From positions 1-64,000 of the forward strand of contig NZ_FNIJ01000022.1 in the NCBI RefSeq assembly GCF_900103845.1: a stretch of 64,000 bases of DNA. The letters run 5' to 3'. Made by a program: the position numbers and the translations under genes. The notes beneath the pieces are model-generated. The model worked only from the letters and a program-made list of their open reading frames with translations. It was not told the DNA's origin and searched no databases. The DNA is from Pseudomonas jinjuensis (lineage in GTDB: Bacteria > Pseudomonadota > Gammaproteobacteria > Pseudomonadales > Pseudomonadaceae). This document shows, piece after piece, positions 1 to 9,116 of this stretch (positions are counted from its first letter, which is position 1; the number at the start of each line of letters is the position of its first letter).

Positions 1-55
1 AAGCGCTGTGAGGCGTTGAGCTAACCGATACTAATTGCCCGTGAGGCTTGACCAT
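1..55 (+). rRNA. rrl: 23S ribosomal RNA, 3' end (partial)
   Basis: The first bases match the conserved 3' end of bacterial 23S rRNA: GTTGAGCTAACCGATACTAA followed by the GTGAGGCTTGACCAT tail. The gene starts outside the window. The mature end is placed at about base 54-55 by analogy with the E. coli tail and is not exact. A spacer of about 135 bp containing no tRNA separates it from 5S. Confidence 0.95.
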
Positions 56-191
56 ATAACACCCAAGCAATCTGAGAAGATTGTGCGGTGATGGTGAAGT
101 CGACGAACCGAAAGTTCGTGAGAACCGCAAATTACATCACATACCCGAATCTGGATGAGCGTGAGCGAAAGCCACGAGCGTCCGAAAGAAT

Positions 192-310
192 TGCTTGACG
201 ACCATAGAGCGTTGGAACCACCTGATCCCATCCCGAACTCAGCAGTGAAACGACGCATCGCCGATGGTAGTGTGGGGTCTCCCCATGTGAGAGTAGGTCA
301 TCGTCAAGCA
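192..310 (+). rRNA. rrf: 5S ribosomal RNA
   Basis: About 119 bases with 5S hallmarks. The ends TGCTTGACGA and TCGTCAAGCA pair as helix I. The conserved loop CCATCCCGAACTCAG and the GATGGTAGTGTGGGG segment are present. It is the last gene of an rrn operon, directly upstream of a strong terminator. Ends are accurate to one or two bases. Confidence 0.96.
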
Positions 311-321
311 CCTATCCCGAA

Positions 322-352
322 ACCCCTGGCCAGCGATGGCCGGGGGTTTTGC
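322..352 (+). terminator. Intrinsic terminator of the rrn operon
   Basis: A GC-rich inverted repeat (CCCCTGGCCA / TGGCCGGGGG around a GCGA loop) is followed by TTTTGCTTTT. It lies 12 bp after 5S rRNA, as expected for the end of an rRNA operon. Confidence 0.88.
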
Positions 353-462
353 TTTTGCGCGCGAAAAAAAGTGCAATACGAGCCCGTTGCCGGATTCGTC
401 CCATTACCTTCGATTGCCGGTGCGCTCATCTACAATAGCGATAAACGCGAGTGAGCCAATCC

Positions 463-1119
463 ATGTCCGATGTCGAAAGTGGTGCCCTGAAGGACCTGCC
501 GCTGGAGGAGCTTGTCGCCTGTCACGAATGCGATCTGCTGATGCGGCGTTTGCATCTGGAAGCGGGGCACAAGGCCAGTTGCCCGCGCTGCGGCTTCGAA
601 CTCGCCGCTCACCGGCTGCACATGGTCAAGCGCTGCCTGGCGCTGGTGCTGACCGCCCTGTTGCTGTACATCCCGGCGAATTTCCTGCCGATCATGCATA
701 TCACCATTCTCGGCCAGACCAGCACCGACACCGTCTGGAGTGGCGTCCTCGGCCTGTTCCGATCGGGCATGGAAGGCGTCGCCGTCCTGGTCTTCCTGTG
801 CAGCATGCTGATTCCGCTGGCGAAGCTCCTCTGCCAGTTGTACGTGCTGCTGAGCATCCGCCTGCGCGTCGGGCGCGGTCTGGGCATGATGCTCTATCGC
901 AGCTATCACTACCTGCGTGAATGGGGAATGCTCGAGGTGTATCTGATGGGCATCCTGGTTTCCATCGTCAAGCTGCTGGACCTGGCCGAACTGCACCCCG
1001 GATTCGGGCTGGCCTGCTTCGTCGCTCTGCTGTTCTCGCAGGTATGGCTCGAAGTGACCATGTCGGAGCACCAGATCTGGGAGCTGCTTTCCGGGGAGGC
1101 CGACGATGCGGGCCATTGA
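463..1119 (+). CDS. PqiA/LetA-like inner-membrane protein, first half
   Basis: 218 residues. It begins with a zinc-ribbon-like motif (CHECDLL, then CPRCGFEL), followed by about four hydrophobic segments, the layout of one half of PqiA/LetA (paraquat-inducible protein A). E. coli PqiA and LetA carry two such halves in one chain of about 420 residues; here the second half is the next gene. The family partners MCE proteins in moving lipid between inner and outer membranes. The ATG at 463 is preferred because GAGTGAG lies 7 bp upstream; a GTG at 451 in the same frame is the alternative. The 3' end overlaps the next gene by 14 bp, so translational coupling is likely. Confidence 0.85.
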   Translation: MSDVESGALKDLPLEELVACHECDLLMRRLHLEAGHKASCPRCGFELAAHRLHMVKRCLALVLTALLLYIPANFLPIMHITILGQTSTDTVWSGVLGLFRSGMEGVAVLVFLCSMLIPLAKLLCQLYVLLSIRLRVGRGLGMMLYRSYHYLREWGMLEVYLMGILVSIVKLLDLAELHPGFGLACFVALLFSQVWLEVTMSEHQIWELLSGEADDAGH

Positions 1120-1729
1120 CGCCGGAATCCTGGTCTGCGGCGAATGCCATCAGCTCAACCGGCGCACTGCCGATGACGAGCCCGTGCACTGCAGCCGCTG
1201 CGGCGCGCTGGTGCACGAGCGCCGGCCGAACAGCATCGCCCGGACCTGGGCCCTGCTGATCACCGCGGCGATTCTCTACATCCCGGCCAACGTCCTGCCG
1301 ATCATGACCGTCAACTTCCTGGGCGCCGGGATGCCCGCGACCATCATGGAAGGTGTGACCGAACTGATTCATGCGGACATGATCCCCATCGCCGCGGTCG
1401 TGTTCATCGCCAGCATCCTGGTGCCGACCTTCAAGCTGGTCGGCATCGCGCTGCTGCTCTATTCGGTGCAGCGCCACCAGCCGATGTCGGCGCGGCAGAG
1501 GATCGTGATGTACCGCTTCATCGAATGGATCGGACGCTGGTCGATGCTGGACATCTTCGTCATCGCCACCCTGGTCGCCCTGGTGAACTTCGGCAATCTG
1601 GCGAGCATCGAAGCCAATCTCGGCGCCGCCGCCTTTGCCAGCGTGGTGGTGATCACCATGCTGGCCGCAGTGACCTTCGATCCCCGGTTGATCTGGGATA
1701 ACACGTACACGGACGAAACCAATGAGTGA
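1106..1729 (+). CDS. PqiA/LetA-like inner-membrane protein, second half
   Basis: 207 residues with the same architecture as the preceding gene: an N-terminal zinc-ribbon pair (CGECHQL and CSRCGAL) followed by four hydrophobic stretches. Both proteins share the motif LYIPAN.LPIM at the first membrane segment. It therefore looks like the second half of a split PqiA/LetA. The start lies inside the upstream gene and the end overlaps the MCE gene by 8 bp, so the three genes are one operon. The pair probably assembles into the inner-membrane part of a lipid transporter; that assembly is inferred. Confidence 0.85.
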   Translation: MRAIDAGILVCGECHQLNRRTADDEPVHCSRCGALVHERRPNSIARTWALLITAAILYIPANVLPIMTVNFLGAGMPATIMEGVTELIHADMIPIAAVVFIASILVPTFKLVGIALLLYSVQRHQPMSARQRIVMYRFIEWIGRWSMLDIFVIATLVALVNFGNLASIEANLGAAAFASVVVITMLAAVTFDPRLIWDNTYTDETNE

Positions 1730-4016
1730 GTTGCCCGCCCCGAAGACCCGCAAGACCTCGAACTGGTCGGCGATCTGGATTCTCCCGCTGATCGCCCTGG
1801 CGATCGGCGCCTGGCTTGCCTGGAGGGCCTACGACCAGGCCGGCGTCGATATCCAGGTGCATTTCGAAACGGGGAACGGCATCCAGGTCAACAAGACCGA
1901 AGTGGTCTACAAGGGCATTCCCATCGGCAAGGTCACCGACCTGCATGTCACCACCGACGTCAAGGGCGTGATCGCGACCATCGAGATGCGCAAGGAAGCC
2001 GCTCCCTACCTGAGCAAGGACACCCGTTTCTGGCTGGTCAAGCCGCGGGTCTCGCTGGCCGGGGTGACGGGCCTGGAAACCCTGGTGTCCGGCATCTATA
2101 TCGCCATCGATCCGGTGCAGGGACCCCTGCATACTGAATACACCGCGCTGATGGAGCCGCCCCCGCTCTCCGACAGCCTGCCCGGGCTGCACCTGACCCT
2201 GCGTGCCGAGCGCCTGGGCTCGCTGGAGCAGGGCAGCCCGGTGTACTACCGGCAGATCAAGGTCGGCCAGGTAAAGAGCTACCAGTTGGCCGATGACCAG
2301 AAGATCGTCGAAGTGAAGATCCATATCGAGCCGGCCTACGCGAACCTGGTGCGCAAGCACACGCGCTTCTGGAACGCCAGCGGCATCAGCCTGAGCGGCA
2401 GCCTGTCCGGCCTGAAACTGCGCACCGAGTCGCTGGTGAGCATCGCCGCCGGCGGCATTGCCTTCGCCACCTCGGAAAACTATCCGGACAGCCCGCCCAC
2501 CGACCCGAGCAAGCCGTTCCGCCTCTACGAGGACTTCGACGCCGCCCAGGCCGGCCTCAGCGTGAACCTCAAGGTCACCGACGTCAGTGGCCTGACGCCG
2601 GGCAGCACGCCGGTGATCTACAACGGCGTGCAGGTCGGCACGGTGAAGAGCATCAACATGAACCAGGACTTCAGCGGCGCGACCGCCGTGCTGTCCATGG
2701 ACCCGCGCACCGACGAACTGCTCAATACCAGCACCGAGTTCTGGGTGGTCAAGCCGAGCATTTCCCTCGCCGGCATCACCGGCCTCGAGGCCCTGGTGAA
2801 GGGCAACTACATCGCGGTGCGTTTCGCCAAGGAAGGGTCGCCTACCCGCGACTTCGCCATTCGCCCCAAGGCCCCGCCGCTGAACCTGGACTCCCCCGGC
2901 CTGCACCTCGTCCTCACCAGCGACAAGCTCGGCTCGCTGGAAGTCGGCACGCCGATTCTCTATCGCCAACTGAAAGTCGGCAGCGTGCAGAGCTACCAAC
3001 TGTCGCGTGACCGCAAGCGGGTGGTGATCGGTGTGCACATCGAACCGGAATACGCGCATCTGGTGAACGATTCGACGCGCTTCTGGAACGTCAGCGGCAT
3101 CACGCTGACCGGCAACCTGAGTGGCGTGCAGGTGAAGAGCGAGTCGCTGCAGACCCTGATCACCGGCGGCATCGCCTTCGACACGCCGAATCCGAAGGCA
3201 CCCCCGGTCACGAAAGTGCGGCGCTTCGTGCTGTTCGACCAGGAAGACATGGCCCTGGCGCAGGGAACCCTGGTGGAAATCTGCGCGACCAGCGCCGACG
3301 GCCTGAATGTCGGCGCTCCGATCCGCTTCAAGGGACTCGAAGTCGGCAAGGTGGAAGATATCGCCCTGGAGAAGAACCTCAGCGGAGTGATCCTGAAGGC
3401 ACGGATCACCAAGGCCGAGAGTGTCATCGCCCGGGAGGGCACCCAGTTCTGGGCGGTCAAGCCGGTGGTGGGGCTGTCCGGGGTGGAGAACCTCGGCACC
3501 CTGGTCGGTGGTCAATACATCGAGGTGCTGCCGGCCTCGAAGCCGGGCAAGCGCAGGGAGCATTTCGATCTTCTCGCCAAGGCTCCGAACCTGCTGGGCC
3601 GGGAAAAGGGCCTCAGCCTGGTGCTCAGCGCCCCGCGGCGTGGATCGCTGAAGCCGGGCGTGCCGGTGACCTACCGCGAGGTGCAGGTCGGCAAGGTGAC
3701 CTCCTTCGAACTGGGCGAGCAGGGCGACCGGGTACTTATCCACATCCTCATCGAGCCGCGCTACGCGGCGCTGGTGCGCAGCGGCAGCCGCTTCTGGAAC
3801 GCCAGCGGGGTGGGCGTGGACGCCAGCCTGTTCAAGGGGGTGAAGGTGCGCACCGAGTCGATCGAGACCATCCTCAGCGGTGGGGTGGCGTTCGCCACGC
3901 CGAACAATGCCGAGATGGGCGCGCTGGCGCGGCCAGGGCAGACCTTCGCGCTGTTCGACGAGGCCAACGAGGAATGGCTGCAGTGGGCGCCGAAGATCCG
4001 GTTGGGGGCGAAGTAA
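1722..4016 (+). CDS. Six-domain MCE protein (PqiB/LetB-like lipid transport)
   Basis: 764 residues with one N-terminal membrane anchor (about residues 16-34) and a long periplasmic part. I count six MCE (MlaD-like) repeats, beginning near residues 44, 160, 280, 395, 510 and 630, each with a core like Y.G..VGKV or YR...VG.V. Stretches resembling TRFW and GGIAF recur between them. E. coli PqiB (about 546 residues) has three MCE domains and LetB (about 877 residues) has seven, so this is intermediate. MCE proteins form stacked hexameric rings that bridge the periplasm for lipid movement. No PqiC-like lipoprotein follows, which resembles the LetAB system more than PqiABC. Confidence 0.88.
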   Translation: MSELPAPKTRKTSNWSAIWILPLIALAIGAWLAWRAYDQAGVDIQVHFETGNGIQVNKTEVVYKGIPIGKVTDLHVTTDVKGVIATIEMRKEAAPYLSKDTRFWLVKPRVSLAGVTGLETLVSGIYIAIDPVQGPLHTEYTALMEPPPLSDSLPGLHLTLRAERLGSLEQGSPVYYRQIKVGQVKSYQLADDQKIVEVKIHIEPAYANLVRKHTRFWNASGISLSGSLSGLKLRTESLVSIAAGGIAFATSENYPDSPPTDPSKPFRLYEDFDAAQAGLSVNLKVTDVSGLTPGSTPVIYNGVQVGTVKSINMNQDFSGATAVLSMDPRTDELLNTSTEFWVVKPSISLAGITGLEALVKGNYIAVRFAKEGSPTRDFAIRPKAPPLNLDSPGLHLVLTSDKLGSLEVGTPILYRQLKVGSVQSYQLSRDRKRVVIGVHIEPEYAHLVNDSTRFWNVSGITLTGNLSGVQVKSESLQTLITGGIAFDTPNPKAPPVTKVRRFVLFDQEDMALAQGTLVEICATSADGLNVGAPIRFKGLEVGKVEDIALEKNLSGVILKARITKAESVIAREGTQFWAVKPVVGLSGVENLGTLVGGQYIEVLPASKPGKRREHFDLLAKAPNLLGREKGLSLVLSAPRRGSLKPGVPVTYREVQVGKVTSFELGEQGDRVLIHILIEPRYAALVRSGSRFWNASGVGVDASLFKGVKVRTESIETILSGGVAFATPNNAEMGALARPGQTFALFDEANEEWLQWAPKIRLGAK

Positions 4017-4052
4017 TCGCACCCGAGTAGGCGGGTGCAACCGCCCCCATGA

Positions 4053-4080
4053 ACAAGGGCCGCATTGCGGCCCTTGTCGT
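4053..4080. terminator. Terminator between convergent MCE operon and mksB
   Basis: The inverted repeat ACAAGGGCCGC / GCGGCCCTTGT with a 3-base loop lies between the stops of the convergent MCE and mksB genes. A short T tract (CGTTT) follows on the plus strand. It could serve both directions. Confidence 0.7.
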
Positions 4081-6915
4081 TTACGCCGGCTCGGCGCTTT
4101 CTTCTTCGGCTCTGACCGCTACCTTCTCCGGCTCGCGGCGGCGGATGTACTTCCAGTCCGCTTCGTCGATGTAGATGCCGTTCGGGCCGCTGCCGCCTTC
4201 CAGATCGATCGCCACTTCTGCCGAAACCTGCGGCTTCACGCTGGCCAGGATCGGCACGAAGCCCAGTTGCAGGCTGGTCTCCAGCAGCGCCGACTGGTTG
4301 CGCTCGTCGATGTCCGCCGCCTCGTCGAGGTAATAGGGCAGGCGCACGCGGCCGGCCTGCTCGCGGTCCATCAGGTGCAGCAACAGGTACATGTTGGTCA
4401 GCGCCTTGATGGTCATGGTGGTGCCGTTGGACGCGGCGCCGTCGATGTCGGTGTGGACGATCGGCTGGCCGCCGACCTTGGTGATCTCGAAGGCCAGTTC
4501 GAACAGGTCCTTCAGGCCGAGCTGGTTATTGTTCGCCGCCACCAGACGCGACAGGTAGTCCTTGGCTTCCTCGTTCTTCGCATCCTGCTCGGCGCTCTGG
4601 GTCAGGTCGAACACCGAGAGGTTCTCGCCTTCCTCGTACTGGCCGGCGCTGTGGATGATCTGGTCGATGTGCCTGAGCGCCTCGCGGTTCGGCGCCAGCA
4701 CGATGCGGAAGCTCTGCAGGTTGGAAACCTGGCGGCGGTTGATCTCGCGGTTGAACAGCGCCAGCTGGTGTTCGAGGTTGTCGTAGTCGCTGCGGATGTT
4801 GCGCAGGGTCCGGGCGATGTCGGTGACCGCCGCGCGGCGCGCCTTGGCCAGGGTCAGGGCCTCGTCTTGCCGGTGTGCGTAGGCGTTGATCAGCAGTTGC
4901 AGGCGGCGCTCCGGATCGTCCTCGCTGTCGAACTTGGCCACGCCCTTCAGACGGACCTGGGCATACAGCGCCTCGATCTGCCCGTCGATGCGCTGCAGTT
5001 GCTGCCAGGTGTCCTGGTAGTCGTTGAGCAGCGGCAGCAGGTTGTCCAGCGAGTCGTCCACCGGCTCCATGAAGGGGGTACCGAACGGCAGGTCGGCCGG
5101 CAACAGCTGGCGGCGGCGCAGGGCATCGTCGAGGGTGCGCTGCTTGGCTTCCAGATCGGCCAGTTGGCGGCCGACCAGTTGCAGCTTGGCGGACAGCTGC
5201 TGGACGCGTTCGGTGAAGGCGTCGGCCGAGCGCTTGAGTTCGTCCTGGGCGGCTTCCGCCTGGGCGAGCTGTTCCAGCTTGGCTGGTTCCTCGGCCGAAA
5301 GAGTCTGGCTGCGGCGGAAGTCTTCCAGCGCCTTCTGCGCGTCGAGCACTTCCTGATACAGCCTGTCCGCCTGCGCCTTGCTTGCGCCACGGTCGGCGGC
5401 CACGCTCTGCTGGGCCTTGAGCTGCTTCAGTTCCTTCTCCAGGCGCTCCTTCTGGTCGCGCAGGGCGGCGCGGTCGGCGAGGGCCTGCAGGGCCGGCGGT
5501 TCGATATGGCTGAGGTCGATGGACAGGCCGGGCACTTCGAAGCGCTCGCCCTTGAATCCGTCGAGAATCTTCTCGACGCTGGCTACCCACTGGCCGTCTT
5601 CATCGAGGCTCACGCCCTTTTCGCCCAGCGGCAGGCTGAACAGCGCGCCGTTGAACAGGCGCATCAGGCGTTCCACGTCCTGCTGGGAGAACTCCTCGCG
5701 CAGGCGGGCATAGCTGTTGTTGTCGGCGTGTTCGAGCTGCTGGCGAACGCCTTTCAGGCGTTTCTCCAGATCGCGCACGCGCTCGTCGAGGTCCTCGCTG
5801 GAGAACTGCCGCGAGTGCGCCAGGGCGCCGGCCAGTTCGTCGTGGGCATCCTTGGCGGCGAGCAGTTGCTGCTCCAGCTGTTTGGCGTCCTCGACCAGGG
5901 CGAAGCGATTCTTCAGCACCGCCAGTTCGCCCACCCAGCGCTGGGCTTCGCTGATCTCGCGCTCCAGGCGCATCAGTTCCTGGGTACTGCCACGCTGTTC
6001 GTTCTGCAGGCCGTCCTGCTCGCGGCGATAGTGCTCGGACTGGATGACCAGCTCTTCCTTGCGCGCGCCGGAATAGTCTTCCCAGGTGCCGAGCAGGCTG
6101 TCGAGCAGCGGCGACAGGCGATGCATCTTGCCGCGCAGGAATTCACGCTGGGCCACGCCATTGGCCAGCGCCTCCACCAGAGGGCCGGCGGCGACCAGCG
6201 CCTGGTAGTCGCCTTCCATGCGGCGCACGTCGCGGAAGGCTTCCTCGCAGGCGGCGATGTAGTCGACGCTGCCGGAGCGCAGGCTGTGCTCGAAGGCGTC
6301 GAGGAACAGCTGCTTGAGCTTGGCCGCGGTGATCTCGCGCATGTGCAGCAGGTTGATGAACAGCGCGCGGAAGGTCTTCAGGCTCTGCTCGCTGGTGGAG
6401 CGCAGCGGGATCAGGGTGAGGTCCAGCGGAATCGAGGTGTGCCCGCCGACCAGCAGGCGGCGCAGCTCGTCCGGCTTCAGTTCGTAGGCCTTGAGGCCGG
6501 CGCGTTCCAGGCTGGCGTAGAGTTCGCGCAGGCGCAGGCAGGTGCCGTTCTTCTGGTAGTGGTCGAGGTCCAGTTCGCCCTGGTAGGCGAAGAACTGGTG
6601 GCCGAAGCCGCCGCCCGGGCCGCGCCCGCCGCAGCCGATCACGTGGCGGCCGTGGGGCAGTTGCAGTTCGATGAGGATGTAGCTGGTGTCGGTGGCGAAG
6701 TAGAACTTGCGCGACTGCTCCAGGCTGTACTTGCCGAAGCTCATGTCCGACATCCGCGCCAGGATCGGGAACTGCAGGGCGTTGATCGAGGCGCTCTTGC
6801 CGAGGTTGTTGGCACCGTAGACCGACAGCGGCTGCTCCAGCGGGAAGATGCCGAGGCTGTAGCCGGCGGTATTGAGCAGGGCGAAGCGGCGGATTCCGTA
6901 GCGTTCCTGGGTCAT
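4081..6915 (-). CDS. mksB: MksB, SMC-like ATPase of the MksBEF condensin
   Basis: 944 residues. A Walker A motif (GANNLGKS, residues 34-41) is at the N terminus. A long helical, coiled-coil-rich middle follows. The C terminus has a signature-like segment (GTTMTIKALTNMY) and a Walker B (LPYYLDEAADID). This split-ATPase head with a coiled-coil arm is the SMC/MukB design; the length is about 500 residues shorter than MukB, as in Mks systems. With the kleisin MksF and MksE it would form a condensin acting in chromosome organisation. Its start overlaps the mksE stop by 4 bp. Gene order F-E-B matches mukFEB. No mksG nuclease gene lies next to it. Long open frames on the opposite strand are shadows of the GC-rich code. 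Confidence 0.93.
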   Translation of the reverse strand: MTQERYGIRRFALLNTAGYSLGIFPLEQPLSVYGANNLGKSASINALQFPILARMSDMSFGKYSLEQSRKFYFATDTSYILIELQLPHGRHVIGCGGRGPGGGFGHQFFAYQGELDLDHYQKNGTCLRLRELYASLERAGLKAYELKPDELRRLLVGGHTSIPLDLTLIPLRSTSEQSLKTFRALFINLLHMREITAAKLKQLFLDAFEHSLRSGSVDYIAACEEAFRDVRRMEGDYQALVAAGPLVEALANGVAQREFLRGKMHRLSPLLDSLLGTWEDYSGARKEELVIQSEHYRREQDGLQNEQRGSTQELMRLEREISEAQRWVGELAVLKNRFALVEDAKQLEQQLLAAKDAHDELAGALAHSRQFSSEDLDERVRDLEKRLKGVRQQLEHADNNSYARLREEFSQQDVERLMRLFNGALFSLPLGEKGVSLDEDGQWVASVEKILDGFKGERFEVPGLSIDLSHIEPPALQALADRAALRDQKERLEKELKQLKAQQSVAADRGASKAQADRLYQEVLDAQKALEDFRRSQTLSAEEPAKLEQLAQAEAAQDELKRSADAFTERVQQLSAKLQLVGRQLADLEAKQRTLDDALRRRQLLPADLPFGTPFMEPVDDSLDNLLPLLNDYQDTWQQLQRIDGQIEALYAQVRLKGVAKFDSEDDPERRLQLLINAYAHRQDEALTLAKARRAAVTDIARTLRNIRSDYDNLEHQLALFNREINRRQVSNLQSFRIVLAPNREALRHIDQIIHSAGQYEEGENLSVFDLTQSAEQDAKNEEAKDYLSRLVAANNNQLGLKDLFELAFEITKVGGQPIVHTDIDGAASNGTTMTIKALTNMYLLLHLMDREQAGRVRLPYYLDEAADIDERNQSALLETSLQLGFVPILASVKPQVSAEVAIDLEGGSGPNGIYIDEADWKYIRRREPEKVAVRAEEESAEPA

Positions 6916-7604
6916 TCCTGAGCCTCCAGCTCGGCTGCTTGTTCTTCGGCGATGGCGCGGGCGAGGGCGTCTTCGTCGCTTTCCTCGTCGAGGTCGATGG
7001 CCAGCGGCGCGTCATCCTCTTCTTCCTGCAGCACCGGCGCCGCCAGTTCCAGTTCGCCGGCGTGCAGGCTCGCGGCCAGATCGCGGTCCTGCTGCACGGA
7101 GAGGCAGACGTCGAGGAAGCGGTGGATCGGCGGGAGGAAGCGGTACACGCCGCTTTCCTCGGCGGCGAAGCCGAGCTGAGTCAGGCGGCGCATGACTTTC
7201 TCTTCCAGTTCTTCCTGGGTGGTCACTTCAGCCTGGAGGAACAGGTCGCGGTATTTCTCCAGCAGTGGCGGCAGTTCGTCGCGGCCGAGGCTGCCGCCGT
7301 CGAGCACTGCAAGCGGGTCGCGGCCCTGGTCGGCGAGGTGTTCGACGAGGATGAAGGTGAACAGCGCCAGGCGCTGGGCGGTCTTGTTCACCTGCGCGCC
7401 GATCTGCTCGGGGACGAAGTAATAGAAGCCGCGGGTGTCGCAGACCAGCTCGAAGCCCAGCGCGCGGAACAGCGTGCGGTACTGGTCCTGCTGGTTGGAC
7501 AGCTGGCTGTACAGCTCCGGGTCGCGGCGGCTGATGTGGAAGCCCTTGAACAGCTCGCGGAAGATCGGCGCGAGCTGGGTGAGTTCTTTCAGGTCGATAT
7601 TCAT
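6912..7604 (-). CDS. mksE: MksE, condensin accessory subunit
   Basis: 230 residues. It starts MNIDLKELTQLAPIFRELFK, typical of MksE. The first 180 residues look like paired winged-helix domains that bind the kleisin. The last 40 residues are strongly acidic, a low-complexity tail of Glu, Asp and Ala. It lies between mksF (60 bp gap) and mksB (4 bp ATGA overlap), so it is co-transcribed and coupled to mksB. Confidence 0.9.
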   Translation of the reverse strand: MNIDLKELTQLAPIFRELFKGFHISRRDPELYSQLSNQQDQYRTLFRALGFELVCDTRGFYYFVPEQIGAQVNKTAQRLALFTFILVEHLADQGRDPLAVLDGGSLGRDELPPLLEKYRDLFLQAEVTTQEELEEKVMRRLTQLGFAAEESGVYRFLPPIHRFLDVCLSVQQDRDLAASLHAGELELAAPVLQEEEDDAPLAIDLDEESDEDALARAIAEEQAAELEAQE

Positions 7605-7664
7605 GCGGTCACTCGCAGGGAATTCCGTGGGGCGTTTTCCGCCGAGGTTTTCAGGGCGCGGGCC

Positions 7665-8909
7665 TCAGGCATTTTCGGGGCTGACCAGCGCGTAGGAGCA
7701 CAGGTTCAGCTGGTGCTCGCGGGTGAGGTAGTCGCGGCGCTCCAGGCGTTCGCGCTGGAAGCGGCCGTCGCGGGACAGGCGCGAGAACCAGTAGAGCAAC
7801 TCGTCGGTGGCGCCCTCCGGTTCCTGCTCAACCAGCCAGAGCATCAGGTCCGGCAGCGGCAGGGCGGCCTGGCAGCGGTCGAGCATTTCCCGCGCGGTGC
7901 GTGGCGCGCGCTGCGGGCCGTCGCTCTTGCGCGAGCCGCTGGCCTTGGGGAAGTGCGCCGGCTTGGGCTGGAAGCGCGCCAGGGCGAAGACGTAGCTCTC
8001 GACCTGCGAAGCGCTGCCGAGGAAGTTGCTCTGCGGCCGGGTGAACAGCGGCAGGGCGGCCTGCGGCACGGCGTCGAGGCCCTTGCGGCGGATCAGCGAC
8101 AGCGCCATGGCCGCGCCGCGGGTGATCGCGTTGTGCCGGCGCGCTTCCTCGCGCAGCGGCAGCAGCAGTTCGCGGGCGCGGCGCAGGGTCAACTGGGCGG
8201 TGGTCTGCATCTCGAGGATGCGCGCGTGGGTGCGCAGCAGCAGGTCGTCGTCCACCAGTTGGCCGAGCCGCGCCTGTTCGCCGAGCAGGCGCAGCAGGAC
8301 CTGCTCGACACGCCGCACGCCCTGCTCGAAGGCGCCGTCGGCGCTGACCAGCTGGATCATCGGCTCGACGTATTCGTCCCAGGTGGCGAGGACTTCCGCA
8401 TAGCGCTGGCGCAGCGGAATCTGCCGGTCGCTGGTCTTGGCCCGTTCGGCCACGGCGACCAGCGCCTGCTCGTCGTTGTCCAGCTTCTTCAGCACGTCGC
8501 GCACGCGCATGTCGAGCAGACGGAGCTGGCGCGCCAGGTCCTGGCCGTCGCGCACTTCGAAGGCGTCGCGGATGTAGCCGGCGAGGCGTTCCAGGTGGCG
8601 CAGGTAGGCCTCGATCTCCAGGCACAGGCCGAGGCGGTGTTCCTGACGCAGGTATGCGAGGAAGTCGTGGATTTGCGCGTTGAGTTCGAAACGATTGGGG
8701 CTCTTGGCCACCGGGACCAGGATGTCCAGGCGGATCCACTGGTCGAGGAGGGCGGTGATGTCCGCCGGGGTGCTGTCGGGCAGTTGCGCGCCGAGTTGGC
8801 CACGCAGTTCCGCCAGGCCCAGGGTGCCGCTGTCGAAGCGCTCGCAGAGCGGTTCCAGCAGGGGCCAGTGTTCGGCGAGGGCACGCAGTACGCGTCGGGG
8901 ATCGATCAT
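7665..8909 (-). CDS. mksF: MksF, kleisin subunit of the MksBEF condensin
   Basis: 414 residues from the ATG at 8909. The open frame extends far upstream, but the Mks-like N terminus MIDPRRVLRALAEHWPLLEP begins here, and further extension would run into the divergent gene. The protein is helical with winged-helix-like ends, fitting a MukF/MksF kleisin that bridges the two MksB heads. It is the first gene of mksFEB. The roughly 200 bp gap to the divergent gene at 9117 should hold the operon promoter. Confidence 0.9.
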   Translation of the reverse strand: MIDPRRVLRALAEHWPLLEPLCERFDSGTLGLAELRGQLGAQLPDSTPADITALLDQWIRLDILVPVAKSPNRFELNAQIHDFLAYLRQEHRLGLCLEIEAYLRHLERLAGYIRDAFEVRDGQDLARQLRLLDMRVRDVLKKLDNDEQALVAVAERAKTSDRQIPLRQRYAEVLATWDEYVEPMIQLVSADGAFEQGVRRVEQVLLRLLGEQARLGQLVDDDLLLRTHARILEMQTTAQLTLRRARELLLPLREEARRHNAITRGAAMALSLIRRKGLDAVPQAALPLFTRPQSNFLGSASQVESYVFALARFQPKPAHFPKASGSRKSDGPQRAPRTAREMLDRCQAALPLPDLMLWLVEQEPEGATDELLYWFSRLSRDGRFQRERLERRDYLTREHQLNLCSYALVSPENA

Positions 8910-9116
8910 CGGAAAGCCGCTCGTTGTGCCAGGCAAAGAAAGGCGCCGATTGTACTGCAAAGGTCCGGTGCTGGCCGACCGGGTGACGAAACGCGGCACT
9001 TTGCGACGGGGCGCCCGGTGGGTTGTGATGTGCTTCACGCTGGGAATGCCGGAATTGTCCGAAATTCCTGGCATGTTTTCTGCGAGTCCGCTCGGGTCCG
9101 CAGCAGAACTCGCACC

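Noticed and set aside
155-454. Short open frame across 5S rRNA
   Set aside because: It is fully inside the rRNA gene and terminator.
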